Shown: positions 6,425 to 14,898 of the stretch, one piece after another
Layout: every line of letters begins with the position of its first letter
Position numbering within the stretch: position 1 is the first letter of the stretch
Source: Spirochaetota bacterium
Lineage (GTDB): Bacteria; Spirochaetota; JAGLSM01; JAKPMW01
DNA length: 24,686 nt
Direction: 5' to 3'
Assembly (NCBI GenBank): GCA_029548715.1
Contig: JAKPMW010000328.1
Coordinates: 1 to 24,686, forward strand
The notes under the pieces: model-generated
What the model saw: only the letters and a program-made list of their open reading frames with translations
What the model was told of the DNA's origin: nothing
The model's database searches: none
Program-made: the position numbers and the translations under genes

Positions 6425-8017
6425 AACAGCACGCACCCCGATCTGACAGCAAGCCGCACCAGCGGCATTCTCCTGCACCCCCTCTCCCTCCCCGGCCCCG
6501 AGCTCTGCGGCACCCTGGGTGACGAGTCCTTCGCCCTGATCGACTGGCTGGCCGCAGCCGGGCAGCGTGTCTGGCAGGTCCTGCCCCTCGGACCGACCGG
6601 GTATGGCGACTCGCCCTACGCCTCCTTTTCCGCCTTCGCCGGCAATCCCTACATGGTCTCGCTGCACAGGCTGGTCGGTGCGGGCGATCTGGCCTCTGAA
6701 GACATCGCTCCCCTTCTCGCACCGGCAGCCGCTGGCCGGATTGATTATGGAAGACTCTATACGGAAAAACTCGCGCTCCTGCGCCGGGCGGCAGCACGCT
6801 TTTTTTCCGATACAGGCACTGCTGACCCGCGCCGAACCGGCTTCGAGCGTTTCTGCCAGGCCGAAGCGGCCTGGCTGGATGACTACGCCCTCTTTATGGC
6901 GCTCAAGGAACAGGAGGGCGGCCGGGCATGGCAAGACTGGCCCGAAGGCCTGCGCACCCGTCGCGCCGAGGCAGCCCTGAGCGACCTGCGCAACTCGGCG
7001 GAATACCAGGCGACCTGCTACATCCAGTGGCAGTTCAACCTCCAGTGGCACGCCCTCCGGGCCCATGCCGAATCCCGCGGAGTCAGCATCCTCGGGGACG
7101 CGCCCATCTTTGTCGCTTCGGACTCGGCGGATGTCTGGAGCAACCAGAAATACTTCGAGCTGGATGCCGACGGGCGCTCGCTCGCGGTGGCCGGGGTTCC
7201 GCCTGACTATTTTTCGGCAACCGGCCAGCTCTGGGGGAATCCGCTCTACAAATGGGATGCAATGCGGCATGACGAATACCATTGGTGGAAGCTGCGCCTT
7301 ATGCGCCTCCTCGCACTGGTCCATACGGTCCGCATCGACCACTTTCGCGGGTTCGCCCAGTACTGGCGCGTCCCGGCCGATGCCCAGACCGCCATCAGCG
7401 GCGAGTGGGTCGATGGCCCGGGCGGGGATTTTTTTGCGTCCCTGCAAAAACACTTCGGCGTCCCGCTTCCGCTTGTAGCCGAGGACCTGGGTCTGATCAC
7501 CCCTGACGTGGTCGCTTTGCGCACACAGTTCTCCCTTCCCGGGATGAAGATCTTCTGCTTCGCCCCCTGGGGCGAGACGGAGTGGACGGACGACGAGGGT
7601 GAGGTGCGCCCCTTCGAGGAACATCCCTATGTGCCAGCAGGCTGGGAGGAAAACTGTGTCGCCTACCCGGGGACCCACGACAACGACACATTTTCGGGCT
7701 GGTTCGGGTCACTGACAGCGGCACAGCAGGATCATGTGGAACGGTGGCTGGGCCTTGCGTCTGGCGGCCCGGGCAATCAGGCTGCGCGTACGGATGCTGT
7801 CCGCAGGGAGATGATCCGGACCATGATGGGTTCGAATGCCAGAAGCGTGATCTTCCAGATGCAGGATATCCTCGGACTCGAAAGCGAGGCCCGGCTCAAC
7901 CTGCCCGGGAGCTGCAACGGACTCAACTGGACCTGGCGCCTTGATGCAATCCCTGCAGCGGATGATTCCGTAACGCGCTGGCTGCGCAAGCTGGTCCTGG
8001 AGGGAAAGCGGGGATAG
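6422..8017 (+). CDS. malQ: 4-alpha-glucanotransferase (GH77, amylomaltase)
   Basis: This 531-residue protein carries the full set of GH77 motifs: SGILLHPLSLPG at the N-terminus, PLGPTGYGDSPYASFSAFAG, GDAPIFVASDSADVWSN, and PPDYFSATGQLWGNPLYKWD. The nucleophile is in RIDHFRGF (Asp306), the acid/base in VAEDLG (Glu354), and the stabilising Asp in THDND (Asp420). It is a cytoplasmic disproportionating enzyme that moves alpha-1,4-glucan segments between maltodextrins or glycogen branches. The start at 6422 gives the usual family N-terminus; an upstream in-frame extension would overlap the divergent hydrolase gene. No other glycogen or maltose gene is near, and no terminator is obvious after it. 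Confidence 0.97.
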   Translation: MNSTHPDLTASRTSGILLHPLSLPGPELCGTLGDESFALIDWLAAAGQRVWQVLPLGPTGYGDSPYASFSAFAGNPYMVSLHRLVGAGDLASEDIAPLLAPAAAGRIDYGRLYTEKLALLRRAAARFFSDTGTADPRRTGFERFCQAEAAWLDDYALFMALKEQEGGRAWQDWPEGLRTRRAEAALSDLRNSAEYQATCYIQWQFNLQWHALRAHAESRGVSILGDAPIFVASDSADVWSNQKYFELDADGRSLAVAGVPPDYFSATGQLWGNPLYKWDAMRHDEYHWWKLRLMRLLALVHTVRIDHFRGFAQYWRVPADAQTAISGEWVDGPGGDFFASLQKHFGVPLPLVAEDLGLITPDVVALRTQFSLPGMKIFCFAPWGETEWTDDEGEVRPFEEHPYVPAGWEENCVAYPGTHDNDTFSGWFGSLTAAQQDHVERWLGLASGGPGNQAARTDAVRREMIRTMMGSNARSVIFQMQDILGLESEARLNLPGSCNGLNWTWRLDAIPAADDSVTRWLRKLVLEGKRG

Positions 8018-8157
8018 TCTTCACGATGCTTCCACGGCAAAGAGAGACGCGGTCTTGCGAGCCCCGGCATATGTCCATCGCTTGCAGTCGCAGAACCCGC
8101 ACGGGGGCGCTTCGCTGGATGCCCAGGACAGTCCGGACCCGCCAGATCTGACAGGCC

Positions 8158-8187
8158 TTGACACTGTTCCCCATGAAAAACTATACT
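8158..8187 (+). promoter_or_regulatory. Sigma-70-type promoter of the sensor kinase
   Basis: A perfect TTGACA (8158-8163) and TATACT (8182-8187) are separated by 18 bases. The predicted start of transcription near 8194 leaves a short leader with GGAG before the ATG at 8217. This supports the start chosen for the kinase and a two-gene transcript. Confidence 0.75.
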
Positions 8188-8216
8188 GGCGTATCTTCTC
8201 ACACCGGGAGCGGAGC

Positions 8217-10139
8217 ATGAAACTGCGGGGGACGATTCGGGTCAAGTTTGCCGTCCTCGCCCTCCTGGTGATTCTTGCCAGCTCGGTATTAACCAGCGCC
8301 ATCGGCTACAGCATCTCGCGCAGCGCAGTCAGCCGCAAGATCGAGGAGTTTGACCTGGTAAACCTGGTCACCGCCCGGGCGCTGGACATCGAGACCCGGC
8401 TTGGCCGCGGGATCGAATCTTCCATTATACTGGCCCATGATGCCACCCTTGCGGGCTGGTTTCGCTCGGGCGAACGCGATGCGGCCCTGGGTGAACTGGC
8501 GCGAGCCAATATGCGCACCCTGGGACGCAAGGGAAACTACGCCAATGTCTTTGCGGCCAGTGCCGTGACGCGGGCCTTTTGGGTGGATGGCAAGGAGAGG
8601 CCGGCAGACATCCTCTCCATCAACGACCCGGACGATACCTGGTTTTTCCGGACCATCGCCGAAAAGCGCCCCTTCAACCTCAATATTGACTACAACCGCC
8701 AGCTCGACAACACCTTCATCTTCGTCAATGTCCTGATGGGTGATCCGGGCAATCCCGACGGGGTGGCCGGGGTAGGGATCGAGCTCTCCTCCTTCGCCCG
8801 CGAATTTTCGATCCGCGACAATCACGGGGGAAAGAGCTGGCTGGTGGCGGCCGACGGGCGAATCCAGATCTCGCGCGATCTGGATCTGATCGGCCGGCGG
8901 GCTGACGAAATTTTTGGAACAAACGCCGCCGCCCGGATCTCGTCCATTACCGGGGGAGCCATCGTGCTCCGCACCCCATCCGGCCAAGGCATGCTCGCCG
9001 AGGATTCATACCTGGCCTGCGCCCGCGTCCCCTCGGCCGGCTGGCTCGTGGTCTACCAGATCCCCGAGAGCAGCCTCTCCGGCATCCTCGAAACAATGCG
9101 CATCAGCTCCCTCCTCGGGGCTGCGGTCTCCGGGCTGCTGGTGGTATTGCTCTTTCTCTACGGCTTTACCACAATCATGAATCCTCTCAAGCAATTGGCC
9201 CGGGCCATGCGCTCCTTCGGGGGAGGAGACCTCTCCTGCAGGGTCTCGATCACCAGTGATGACGAGCTGGGCCAGATCGGGGAGCGGTTTAACGAAATGG
9301 CCGAAACCCTGTCAAAGTACAATACCGAGCTCGAATCGATCATCCGTCAGCGGACCGCCCAGCTCGTCCGGGCCGAAAAAATGGCCTCCCTGGGAGAACT
9401 CGTGGCCGGCGTGTCCCACGAAATCAATACCCCGGTCGGAATCGGGGTCACTGCAGCCAGCGATGCCCAGCGCCGGCTTGCGATCCTGCGCCAGAGCTTT
9501 GCCGACGGAACACTGACCCGCAACGAGATGGAGTCGTACATGGAAACGGCCGAAAGTGCCCTCGAGATGACCCGCAGCAATCTCGAACGGGCGGCCGAGC
9601 TGGTCCAGAGTTTCAAGCGGGTTGCCGTCGATCGGGCTGCGGCCGACATACGCGAGATTGTCCTTGACGAGTACCTTGACGACGTCCTGCGCAGCCTCAA
9701 GCCGCGCTTCAAGAAGACCTCGCACATCGTCGAGACTGACTGTCCTCCGGGAATCGTGATGCGCACCCTCCCCGGCGCGATATCCCAGATCATCACCAAT
9801 CTGGTCATCAACTCGCTCGTCCACGGCTTTGCGGACCGGGCGGAAGGCCTGATCCGGATCCAGGTGGCCCGGGAGGACCCCATGGTGCGCATCGTCTTCA
9901 GCGACAACGGAGCCGGAATTCCGCCAAGCCACATCGGACGGATCTTTGAACCCTTCTTTACCACAAGGCGGGGCTCGGGTGGCAGCGGCCTGGGACTCAA
10001 TATCGTCTGGAACCTTGTCACGCACAGCCTGGGAGGCAGCATCGACTGTTCAACCGGTAACGAAGGGGGTGTGGTTTTTACCCTGCGCCTGCCGATAGCT
10101 CTACGAGAGAGGGATGGTGGGCTGGATGAGCAACAGTGA
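8217..10139 (+). CDS. Membrane sensor histidine kinase with Cache-like sensor domain
   Basis: The 640 residues show, in order, a membrane helix (about 9-30) and an extracytoplasmic region of about 265 residues that looks like a double-Cache sensor (FFRTIAEKRPFNLNIDYN, FIFVNVLMGDP). A second membrane helix (about 298-318), a HAMP domain and a short coiled coil follow. The dimerisation helix has His401 in GVSHEINTPVGIG, and the ATPase domain shows NLVINSLVHG, DNGAGIPP and GSGLGLNIV. All catalytic boxes are intact. The start at 8217 has a GGAG site and fits a consensus promoter; the frame is open further upstream, but that part has no domain. The 3' end overlaps the next gene by 26 bases, so its partner is almost certainly the REC-HD-GYP protein. 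The ligand is unknown; Cache domains usually bind small molecules. Confidence 0.93.
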   Translation: MKLRGTIRVKFAVLALLVILASSVLTSAIGYSISRSAVSRKIEEFDLVNLVTARALDIETRLGRGIESSIILAHDATLAGWFRSGERDAALGELARANMRTLGRKGNYANVFAASAVTRAFWVDGKERPADILSINDPDDTWFFRTIAEKRPFNLNIDYNRQLDNTFIFVNVLMGDPGNPDGVAGVGIELSSFAREFSIRDNHGGKSWLVAADGRIQISRDLDLIGRRADEIFGTNAAARISSITGGAIVLRTPSGQGMLAEDSYLACARVPSAGWLVVYQIPESSLSGILETMRISSLLGAAVSGLLVVLLFLYGFTTIMNPLKQLARAMRSFGGGDLSCRVSITSDDELGQIGERFNEMAETLSKYNTELESIIRQRTAQLVRAEKMASLGELVAGVSHEINTPVGIGVTAASDAQRRLAILRQSFADGTLTRNEMESYMETAESALEMTRSNLERAAELVQSFKRVAVDRAAADIREIVLDEYLDDVLRSLKPRFKKTSHIVETDCPPGIVMRTLPGAISQIITNLVINSLVHGFADRAEGLIRIQVAREDPMVRIVFSDNGAGIPPSHIGRIFEPFFTTRRGSGGSGLGLNIVWNLVTHSLGGSIDCSTGNEGGVVFTLRLPIALRERDGGLDEQQ

Positions 10140-11679
10140 CCTGATGGTGTTTGCCGATGACCGCCAGGGCAATGAGGTCCTGCGCCGGCCGATGGACTCC
10201 TGGCAGATCCTTGTCGTGGATGACGAGGAGGATGTCCACCGGGTGACACGGCTGGTCTTCAAGGATGTCCGCTTTCTCGGCAAGCCGATCCGGATCCATG
10301 GCTGCCACTCACGCAGCGAGGCTGAGCAGTTTCTGTCCACCCATTCCGATATTGCCATCGTCCTGCTGGATGTTGTCATGGAGGAGGAAAACGCGGGCCT
10401 CAGGCTGGTCCGCTACATCCGTGAAACCCTGGGCAACAGCATGGTCCGGATCATCCTGCGCACGGGGCAGCCCGGCCAGGCCCCCGAGACAGAGGTGGTA
10501 CTGCAATACGACATCAATGACTACAAGTGCAAAACCGAGCTGACCTCGGAAAAACTGTTTACCACAGTTATCGCTGCCCTGCGTTCGTGGCGCGACATGG
10601 TGACCATCGACCGGAGCAAAAAGGGCCTCGAGCGCATCATCCAGGCCTCGGCAGGGATCTTTGAGGCCCAGTCCCTGCGCGAGTTTGTCAGCGGTGTCCT
10701 GATGCAGCTTGTCTCGATGCTCGGTCTCGAAAACGACGCCCTCTACTGTCATACCTCGGGGTTTTCGGCGACCAATGAAAACGGGGAACTCAGGGTCCTG
10801 GCCGCGACCGGGAAATATGAAAACGGGCAAAGGCAGGATCAGGGCCCTGCACCCATCCCGGACGCGGTCTTCGGCCTGATCGAGCAGGCGGTTCGCGAAA
10901 AGCGCACCATTGCCGAAAAGAACTACTATATCGGGTTTTTCAGGAGCAAAAACGGGGTCGAAAACATCATCTATCTCGAGCGGATGGAGGACTTCGACCA
11001 GTGGGAAAAAAACCTGATCGATATCTTCTGCTCAAACGTGGCGATTGCCTTTGACAACATCTACCTCAACCAGGAGATCGAAGAAACACAAAAGGAAATC
11101 ATCTTTACCCTGGGCGAGATCGCCGAGGGCCGCTCGCCCGAGACGCAGCACCATGTCCAGCGCGTGAGCGAATACAGCGTCTGGCTGGGACGAAAACTGG
11201 GCCTGCCCGACAAGGACCTTGAAACCCTGCGCCTGGCCTCGGCGATGCACGACATCGGAAAGCTCGCCATCCCGGATGCCGTCCTCCTCAAGCCGGACAG
11301 GCTCTCGACAAGCGAGCGCGCCGAAATCCAGAAGCATGCCCCGGCCGGCGAAGAAATGCTGCGTTTTTCAAAGCGCAGCCTGATCAGGGTCGCTGCCCGG
11401 ATAGCAGCCCAGCATCATGAAAACTGGGACGGATCGGGCTACCCGCATGGGTTGGCCGGCGAGGCAATCGACCTGTTTGCCCGGATCACGGCCGTGGCCG
11501 ATGTCTTTGATGCCCTCTCAAGTGACCGGGTGTACCGCAAGGCGCTCCCGCCGGACGAAGTTGAGGCATACATGAGGGAACAGAGCGGACACCAGTTTGA
11601 TCCGGCGATTGTCAGCCTGCTGCTTGACAATATCGCCGAGGTACGCAGGCTGGGAGAAAACCTGGCCCGACTCGACTGA
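10114..11679 (+). CDS. Response regulator REC-DUF3369-HD-GYP (c-di-GMP phosphodiesterase)
   Basis: The protein has 521 residues if it starts at 10114; ATG 10126 is an alternative. It begins with a receiver domain (ILVVDDEED, phosphoacceptor Asp86 in VLLDVVM). A DUF3369 region (about 160-320, with YKCKTELTSEKLFTTV and a GAF-like fold) follows. The C-terminal HD-GYP domain has its metal and catalytic motifs preserved: HDIGK (His379), HHENWDGSGYPHGL (about 434-447) and the DVFDALSSDRVYR segment. The receiver motif lacks the usual Pro after the Asp-containing strand (DVVMEEEN), as is common in this subgroup. The predicted activity is hydrolysis of c-di-GMP, controlled by phosphorylation from the overlapping upstream kinase. 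GAGAG precedes the first ATG. Confidence 0.95.
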   Translation: MVGWMSNSDLMVFADDRQGNEVLRRPMDSWQILVVDDEEDVHRVTRLVFKDVRFLGKPIRIHGCHSRSEAEQFLSTHSDIAIVLLDVVMEEENAGLRLVRYIRETLGNSMVRIILRTGQPGQAPETEVVLQYDINDYKCKTELTSEKLFTTVIAALRSWRDMVTIDRSKKGLERIIQASAGIFEAQSLREFVSGVLMQLVSMLGLENDALYCHTSGFSATNENGELRVLAATGKYENGQRQDQGPAPIPDAVFGLIEQAVREKRTIAEKNYYIGFFRSKNGVENIIYLERMEDFDQWEKNLIDIFCSNVAIAFDNIYLNQEIEETQKEIIFTLGEIAEGRSPETQHHVQRVSEYSVWLGRKLGLPDKDLETLRLASAMHDIGKLAIPDAVLLKPDRLSTSERAEIQKHAPAGEEMLRFSKRSLIRVAARIAAQHHENWDGSGYPHGLAGEAIDLFARITAVADVFDALSSDRVYRKALPPDEVEAYMREQSGHQFDPAIVSLLLDNIAEVRRLGENLARLD

Positions 11680-11747
11680 CAACGACACACAGTCCCGTTG
11701 CACTACCTGCAACCAGATATATGAGTTCTTCATGATACAGTGGTGCG

Positions 11748-11799
11748 AATCCGGGATAAAGACCGCATTTTTATAATTTGATGGTATGTATCCCGGATT
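11748..11799. repeat. 11-bp perfect inverted repeat flanking a TATAAT
   Basis: AATCCGGGATA (11748-11758) is repeated inverted as TATCCCGGATT (11789-11799). The 30-base spacer is AT-rich and holds a perfect TATAAT at 11772-11777. It lacks the T-tract of a terminator. It may be a pair of operator half-sites, a cruciform, or the ends of a small mobile or invertible piece. Confidence 0.65.
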
Positions 11800-11862
11800 G
11801 TTCAACATTGACGGAGGATCGGTCCCGGCATACCTTTAGGAGATACCGCCCGGTGGAGAATC

Positions 11863-12144
11863 ATGCCCACACCGGCAGGTCTGCTCTTTTTCTCCGTTGC
11901 AGCCAGCACGATCTCGGTTCGTGCCGGCACCCCGCCATCTCTCTTTGTCTGGACAGGAATCGCGGCGGGACGTATCGAAGCACCCTGTGATCCACAGGAA
12001 GCGGGGGCTGAGACACAACAAGTTTGCCGCCACAGTGAAGTCCATGCCGGCTATCCTTTTTGTGACTATGTTTCACGGCACGTTGTCCCTTTCCGGGCAG
12101 AGCCATGGTTGTATGCAACAGATCAACATGCATTGGAGGGATCA
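11863..12144 (+). pseudogene. Decayed duplicate of the antiporter N-terminus
   Basis: An ATG with GGAG upstream opens a frame whose first 35 codons resemble the N-terminus of the adjacent antiporter (LLFFSVAASTISVRAGTP against LLLISIVASKISARVGVP). An ungapped comparison of 11881-11940 with 12184-12243 gives 40 identical bases of 60, in the same reading phase. Beyond 11972 the similarity fades. A short RGLRHNKFAATV in another frame (near 12007-12040) resembles GGLWFDNYKLASN of the intact gene, which would require a frameshift. The frame stays open into the real antiporter, so a genuine N-terminal extension is an alternative. The strong GGAGGG site before ATG 12145 argues against that. Confidence 0.55.
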
Positions 12145-13620
12145 ATGCCGTCAATTGAGCTTGTCATGGTTATTGCTTCGTTTCTGCTGCTCATCTCGAT
12201 TGTTGCCAGCAAAATCTCGGCTCGTGTCGGCGTTCCGGCCCTGCTCCTCTTCATCCTCATCGGTATGCTCACTGGGTCTGACGGACCGGGCGGACTCTGG
12301 TTCGACAATTACAAACTCGCCAGCAACATCAGCGTGCTTGCGCTGGCTCTGATTCTCTTCTCCGGCGGACTGGACTCATCCCTCAACGAAATCCGGATGG
12401 TCTTCTGGCCGGGATTCATACTCTCGACCGTCGGGGTACTCGCAACCACTGGCACAATCGCCATAGGCGCCCATCTGATCACCGGATTCGACCTGATGCA
12501 CAGTATCCTGATCGGCGCCATCATCTCCTCGACCGATGCTCCGGCGGTCTTCGGCATACTCCGCTCACGGCAAATTGGGATTCCTCAAAAACTCCGCTCC
12601 CTGCTTGAGTTCGAATCCGGAAGCAACGACCCGATGGCCATCTGCCTCACACTCGGCATGGTCACCATCCTCTCAATCCCTGCCGCCGGAATAGGCACAA
12701 TGGTTGGAATGCTCCTGATGCAGCTCTCAATCGGCGCGGTCATGGGATGGATAACCGGAAAGCTGTTTGTATACGTCATTCACCGCTTCAGGCTCGAATA
12801 CGAAGGACTCTATCCAATCCTGACGTCTGCATGTGCAATTGGCACATACGGGCTGACAGCCGTAGCCGGCGGCAGTGGCTATCTCGCCGTCTATCTCATG
12901 GGGATTATCATCGGAAACGGATCATTCACCCACAAACGATCCATCCTGCGCTTTCACAATGCGATTTCCTGGCTGATGCAGATTATTCTCTTCTTCACCC
13001 TTGGGCTGCTCGCCTTCCCGACAGAGATCCCTGCCATCGCCCTGCCGGCCATCGGCTTGTCCCTCTTTGTCATGTTCGTCGCCCGCCCGATCGTCGTAGC
13101 CCTCTGTCTCCGGCCCTTTGGCGAACCATGGAGGAACATTGCCTTTTCAGGATGGGTCGGGCTCAAGGGTGCAGTTGCAATTGTGCTCGCCACCCTTCCC
13201 CTCTCATCAGGGATCGCGGGAGCACATGAGATCTTTAATCTGGTCTTCGTTGTCGTCATCCTCTCCCTGCTCTTTCAGGGATCTACCATTCCCTGGGTGG
13301 CAAAAAAACTTGGCCTGGCCCTCCCGTTCAAGGAGAAAAAAAACAGCCCAATCTCTTTTGAGACTTCCAGCGAGATTTCAAGTGACATGGTTGAACTTGA
13401 ACTGCATGATTGCTCCAGCGTCATCGGCATGAAACTCAGGGATCTCGCGCTCCCTGAAGACACCCTGGTTGCTCTCATTGGCCGTGCGGGACAATACATC
13501 GTCCCCCGGGGCGATACAGTACTCGAGAGAGGGGACACCATCTTTGTCTTGGCCGCCAAGGGACACATCGAGAGCATTCGGGACAAGGTCTCAGAGCAGA
13601 CAGACAAGACCTGTCCCTGA
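12145..13620 (+). CDS. CPA1-type potassium/proton (or sodium/proton) antiporter with TrkA-C domain
   Basis: The 491-residue protein has about 12-13 hydrophobic segments up to residue 395. The conserved CPA motifs are ISSTDAPAVF (Asp131) and ESGSNDPMAI (Asp162), the acidic pair expected to bind the exchanged ions. A cytoplasmic RCK-C/TrkA-C domain covers about residues 415-485 (VIGMKLRDLALPEDTLVALI, ERGDTIFVLA). This architecture matches NhaP2/CvrA-type K+/H+ antiporters, which protect against excess K+ or acid in the inner membrane; the TrkA-C domain usually binds a nucleotide ligand. The start at 12145 is set by GGAGGG at 12136-12141. The HD-domain gene follows after 23 bases and probably shares the transcript. 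A partial copy of its N-terminus lies just upstream. Confidence 0.92.
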   Translation: MPSIELVMVIASFLLLISIVASKISARVGVPALLLFILIGMLTGSDGPGGLWFDNYKLASNISVLALALILFSGGLDSSLNEIRMVFWPGFILSTVGVLATTGTIAIGAHLITGFDLMHSILIGAIISSTDAPAVFGILRSRQIGIPQKLRSLLEFESGSNDPMAICLTLGMVTILSIPAAGIGTMVGMLLMQLSIGAVMGWITGKLFVYVIHRFRLEYEGLYPILTSACAIGTYGLTAVAGGSGYLAVYLMGIIIGNGSFTHKRSILRFHNAISWLMQIILFFTLGLLAFPTEIPAIALPAIGLSLFVMFVARPIVVALCLRPFGEPWRNIAFSGWVGLKGAVAIVLATLPLSSGIAGAHEIFNLVFVVVILSLLFQGSTIPWVAKKLGLALPFKEKKNSPISFETSSEISSDMVELELHDCSSVIGMKLRDLALPEDTLVALIGRAGQYIVPRGDTVLERGDTIFVLAAKGHIESIRDKVSEQTDKTCP

Positions 13621-13643
13621 ACGCAATGCGGAGGCCGGCAGAC

Positions 13644-14738
13644 ATGACCATCAGCGAACTGGCAGAAAACCTTGCAGACAGCGGTCATTCCCTCTGGTAC
13701 ATCCGGACCACCGCACTGGACAGGCTGCACGGAGTACGTGCCCCCCGGGCCGTGATCGAGCTTGGCACCGACGCCGGCCTGGTCGAGCTGGCCCGTCTCC
13801 TTGAGGAGATTGAATATCCCGGCCTCCCGCTTGAAAACGCACGGATCACCCTCGAACACGCAACAACCGTCTCCCTCACCTGCATCACGCCTGATGCATC
13901 CCCGCCCCCCTGGGAAGAACTCGACGCACGGATCGCAATCACTCCGGACCAGCCCCGGCAGTCTTTTTTCGGTGAACAGCGGCAGGCCGGCCTGCAACTC
14001 GGACGAACACGGCCCGGGAGTGACTGCCCGCCGGCACGTGCCGCCTGCGAAGCAGCCAGGCTTGTGGCGCGGTATGGATATCTCCCTCCGCCACCCGAGC
14101 CGGTCAGGGGTGCGGCCGCCCTCCCGTCCGTGCTCCTGCGCGAACTATTGACCGATATCCTGACGGCTCCGTTTGTCGGTCGTTCCCTTGACTGGCTGTA
14201 CGAGACCGGGTTTCTTGAAGACGCCTTCCCCGAGCTGGCAGGGATGCACGGGATCGCACACGACAAGGACTTTCACCCCGAGGGGAATCTCTGGTCACAT
14301 ACCGTGCACGCTCTCGAAAACGCAGCCGGGAAAAACCCCGTGCTTTCCCTTGCGGTCCTGCTGCATGATATCGGAAAACCGGAGGCAGTGCGGCATGGTG
14401 CGCGCGAACGACCTTTTGACGGACACGCCAATATCGGGGCCAGCCTCGCCAGCCGCTTTCTCTCCCGGCTGGGATACGAGCGCAGGACAATCGAGACCGT
14501 TGCCTGGCTGGTGAGGCACCACATGATGCCGGCCGCGCTGGAGGACCTGCCGCTCTTCCGCAGCGAGCCGGTCCTTGCCTCACCGCACTTTCCGGTTCTG
14601 CTCGACCTGTATGAGGCCGATACCGCAGCCACCTTCAGACCACCGGAAAGCACCCAGACGGCACGTTCGTTTTACCAGCGCTGGCTGAAAAACAGCCGCA
14701 ATCCCTGGCGTAACGCGGACGGAAGCCGGAAGCACTGA
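13644..14738 (+). CDS. HD-domain protein related to CCA-adding enzyme/poly(A) polymerase, degenerate head
   Basis: The 364-residue protein follows the class II tRNA nucleotidyltransferase plan from end to end, but only the C-terminal part is conserved. The neck region is recognisable (ARLVARYGYL, LTDILTAPFVGRSLDWLYETGFLEDAFPEL). The HD domain is intact, with HPEGNLWSHTVHALENA, LAVLLHDIGKPEAV (His241-Asp242), DGHANIGASLA and LVRHHM. In the N-terminal head the expected GGxVRD motif reads approximately IRTTALDRL, and the DxD metal site is missing (VIELGTDAG). CCA addition therefore looks impossible, while phosphohydrolase activity of the HD domain could remain. ATG 13644 has GGAGG nine bases upstream; ATG 13626 is an alternative. 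It probably forms an operon with the antiporter. Confidence 0.8.
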   Translation: MTISELAENLADSGHSLWYIRTTALDRLHGVRAPRAVIELGTDAGLVELARLLEEIEYPGLPLENARITLEHATTVSLTCITPDASPPPWEELDARIAITPDQPRQSFFGEQRQAGLQLGRTRPGSDCPPARAACEAARLVARYGYLPPPPEPVRGAAALPSVLLRELLTDILTAPFVGRSLDWLYETGFLEDAFPELAGMHGIAHDKDFHPEGNLWSHTVHALENAAGKNPVLSLAVLLHDIGKPEAVRHGARERPFDGHANIGASLASRFLSRLGYERRTIETVAWLVRHHMMPAALEDLPLFRSEPVLASPHFPVLLDLYEADTAATFRPPESTQTARSFYQRWLKNSRNPWRNADGSRKH

Positions 14739-14754
14739 GCGAGATGCCCCTGTG

Positions 14755-14834
14755 CCCGCACATATGCGGGTGTGTTGCCAGCCCGGGGACTTCGCCCTGA
14801 GTACCTGACTTTTGCGGTCACACCCGACACACCC
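14755..14834. repeat. Hairpin and three copies of a CACACCC heptamer upstream of the signalling cluster
   Basis: CCCGCA (14755-14760) and TGCGGG (14765-14770) form a small hairpin with a 4-base loop. CACACCC occurs at 14819-14825 and 14828-14834 as direct repeats 9 bases apart, and once inverted as GGGTGTG at 14768-14774. The pair of direct copies ends 8 bases before the proposed -35 box, so they may be regulator sites. A weak terminator role for the hairpin is also possible. Confidence 0.4.
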
Positions 14835-14841
14835 CAAAAAT

Positions 14842-14871
14842 TTGCGCCGGGACGGCATGCCATGATACACT
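14842..14871 (+). promoter_or_regulatory. Probable promoter of the pseudoreceiver-kinase gene
   Basis: TTGCGC (14842-14847) and TACACT (14866-14871) are 18 bases apart, each matching four of six consensus positions. The gene starts at 14899 after a GGGGA ribosome binding site. Confidence 0.45.
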
Positions 14872-14898
14872 CGGGAGAGGACCACTGGACGGGGAACA

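Larger units (their letters stand above)
11680..12144. other. 465-base stretch without an intact gene
   Basis: This gap between the HD-GYP gene and the antiporter contains an 11-bp perfect inverted repeat around an AT-rich spacer (11748-11799). It also contains a promoter-like TTGACG-17-TACCTT (11808-11836), weak in its -10, and a decayed antiporter N-terminus beginning at 11863. I see no RNA gene and no clear terminator for the upstream operon. Confidence 0.6.

Noticed and set aside
6182..7678. A 498-codon minus-strand frame opposite malQ
   Set aside because: malQ on the plus strand has all GH77 motifs, and the antisense product shows no family features or ribosome binding site.
11748..11799. 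Intrinsic terminator of the HD-GYP gene
   Set aside because: The loop is 30 bases long and AT-rich, and no T-tract follows the second arm, so I list it as an inverted repeat instead.
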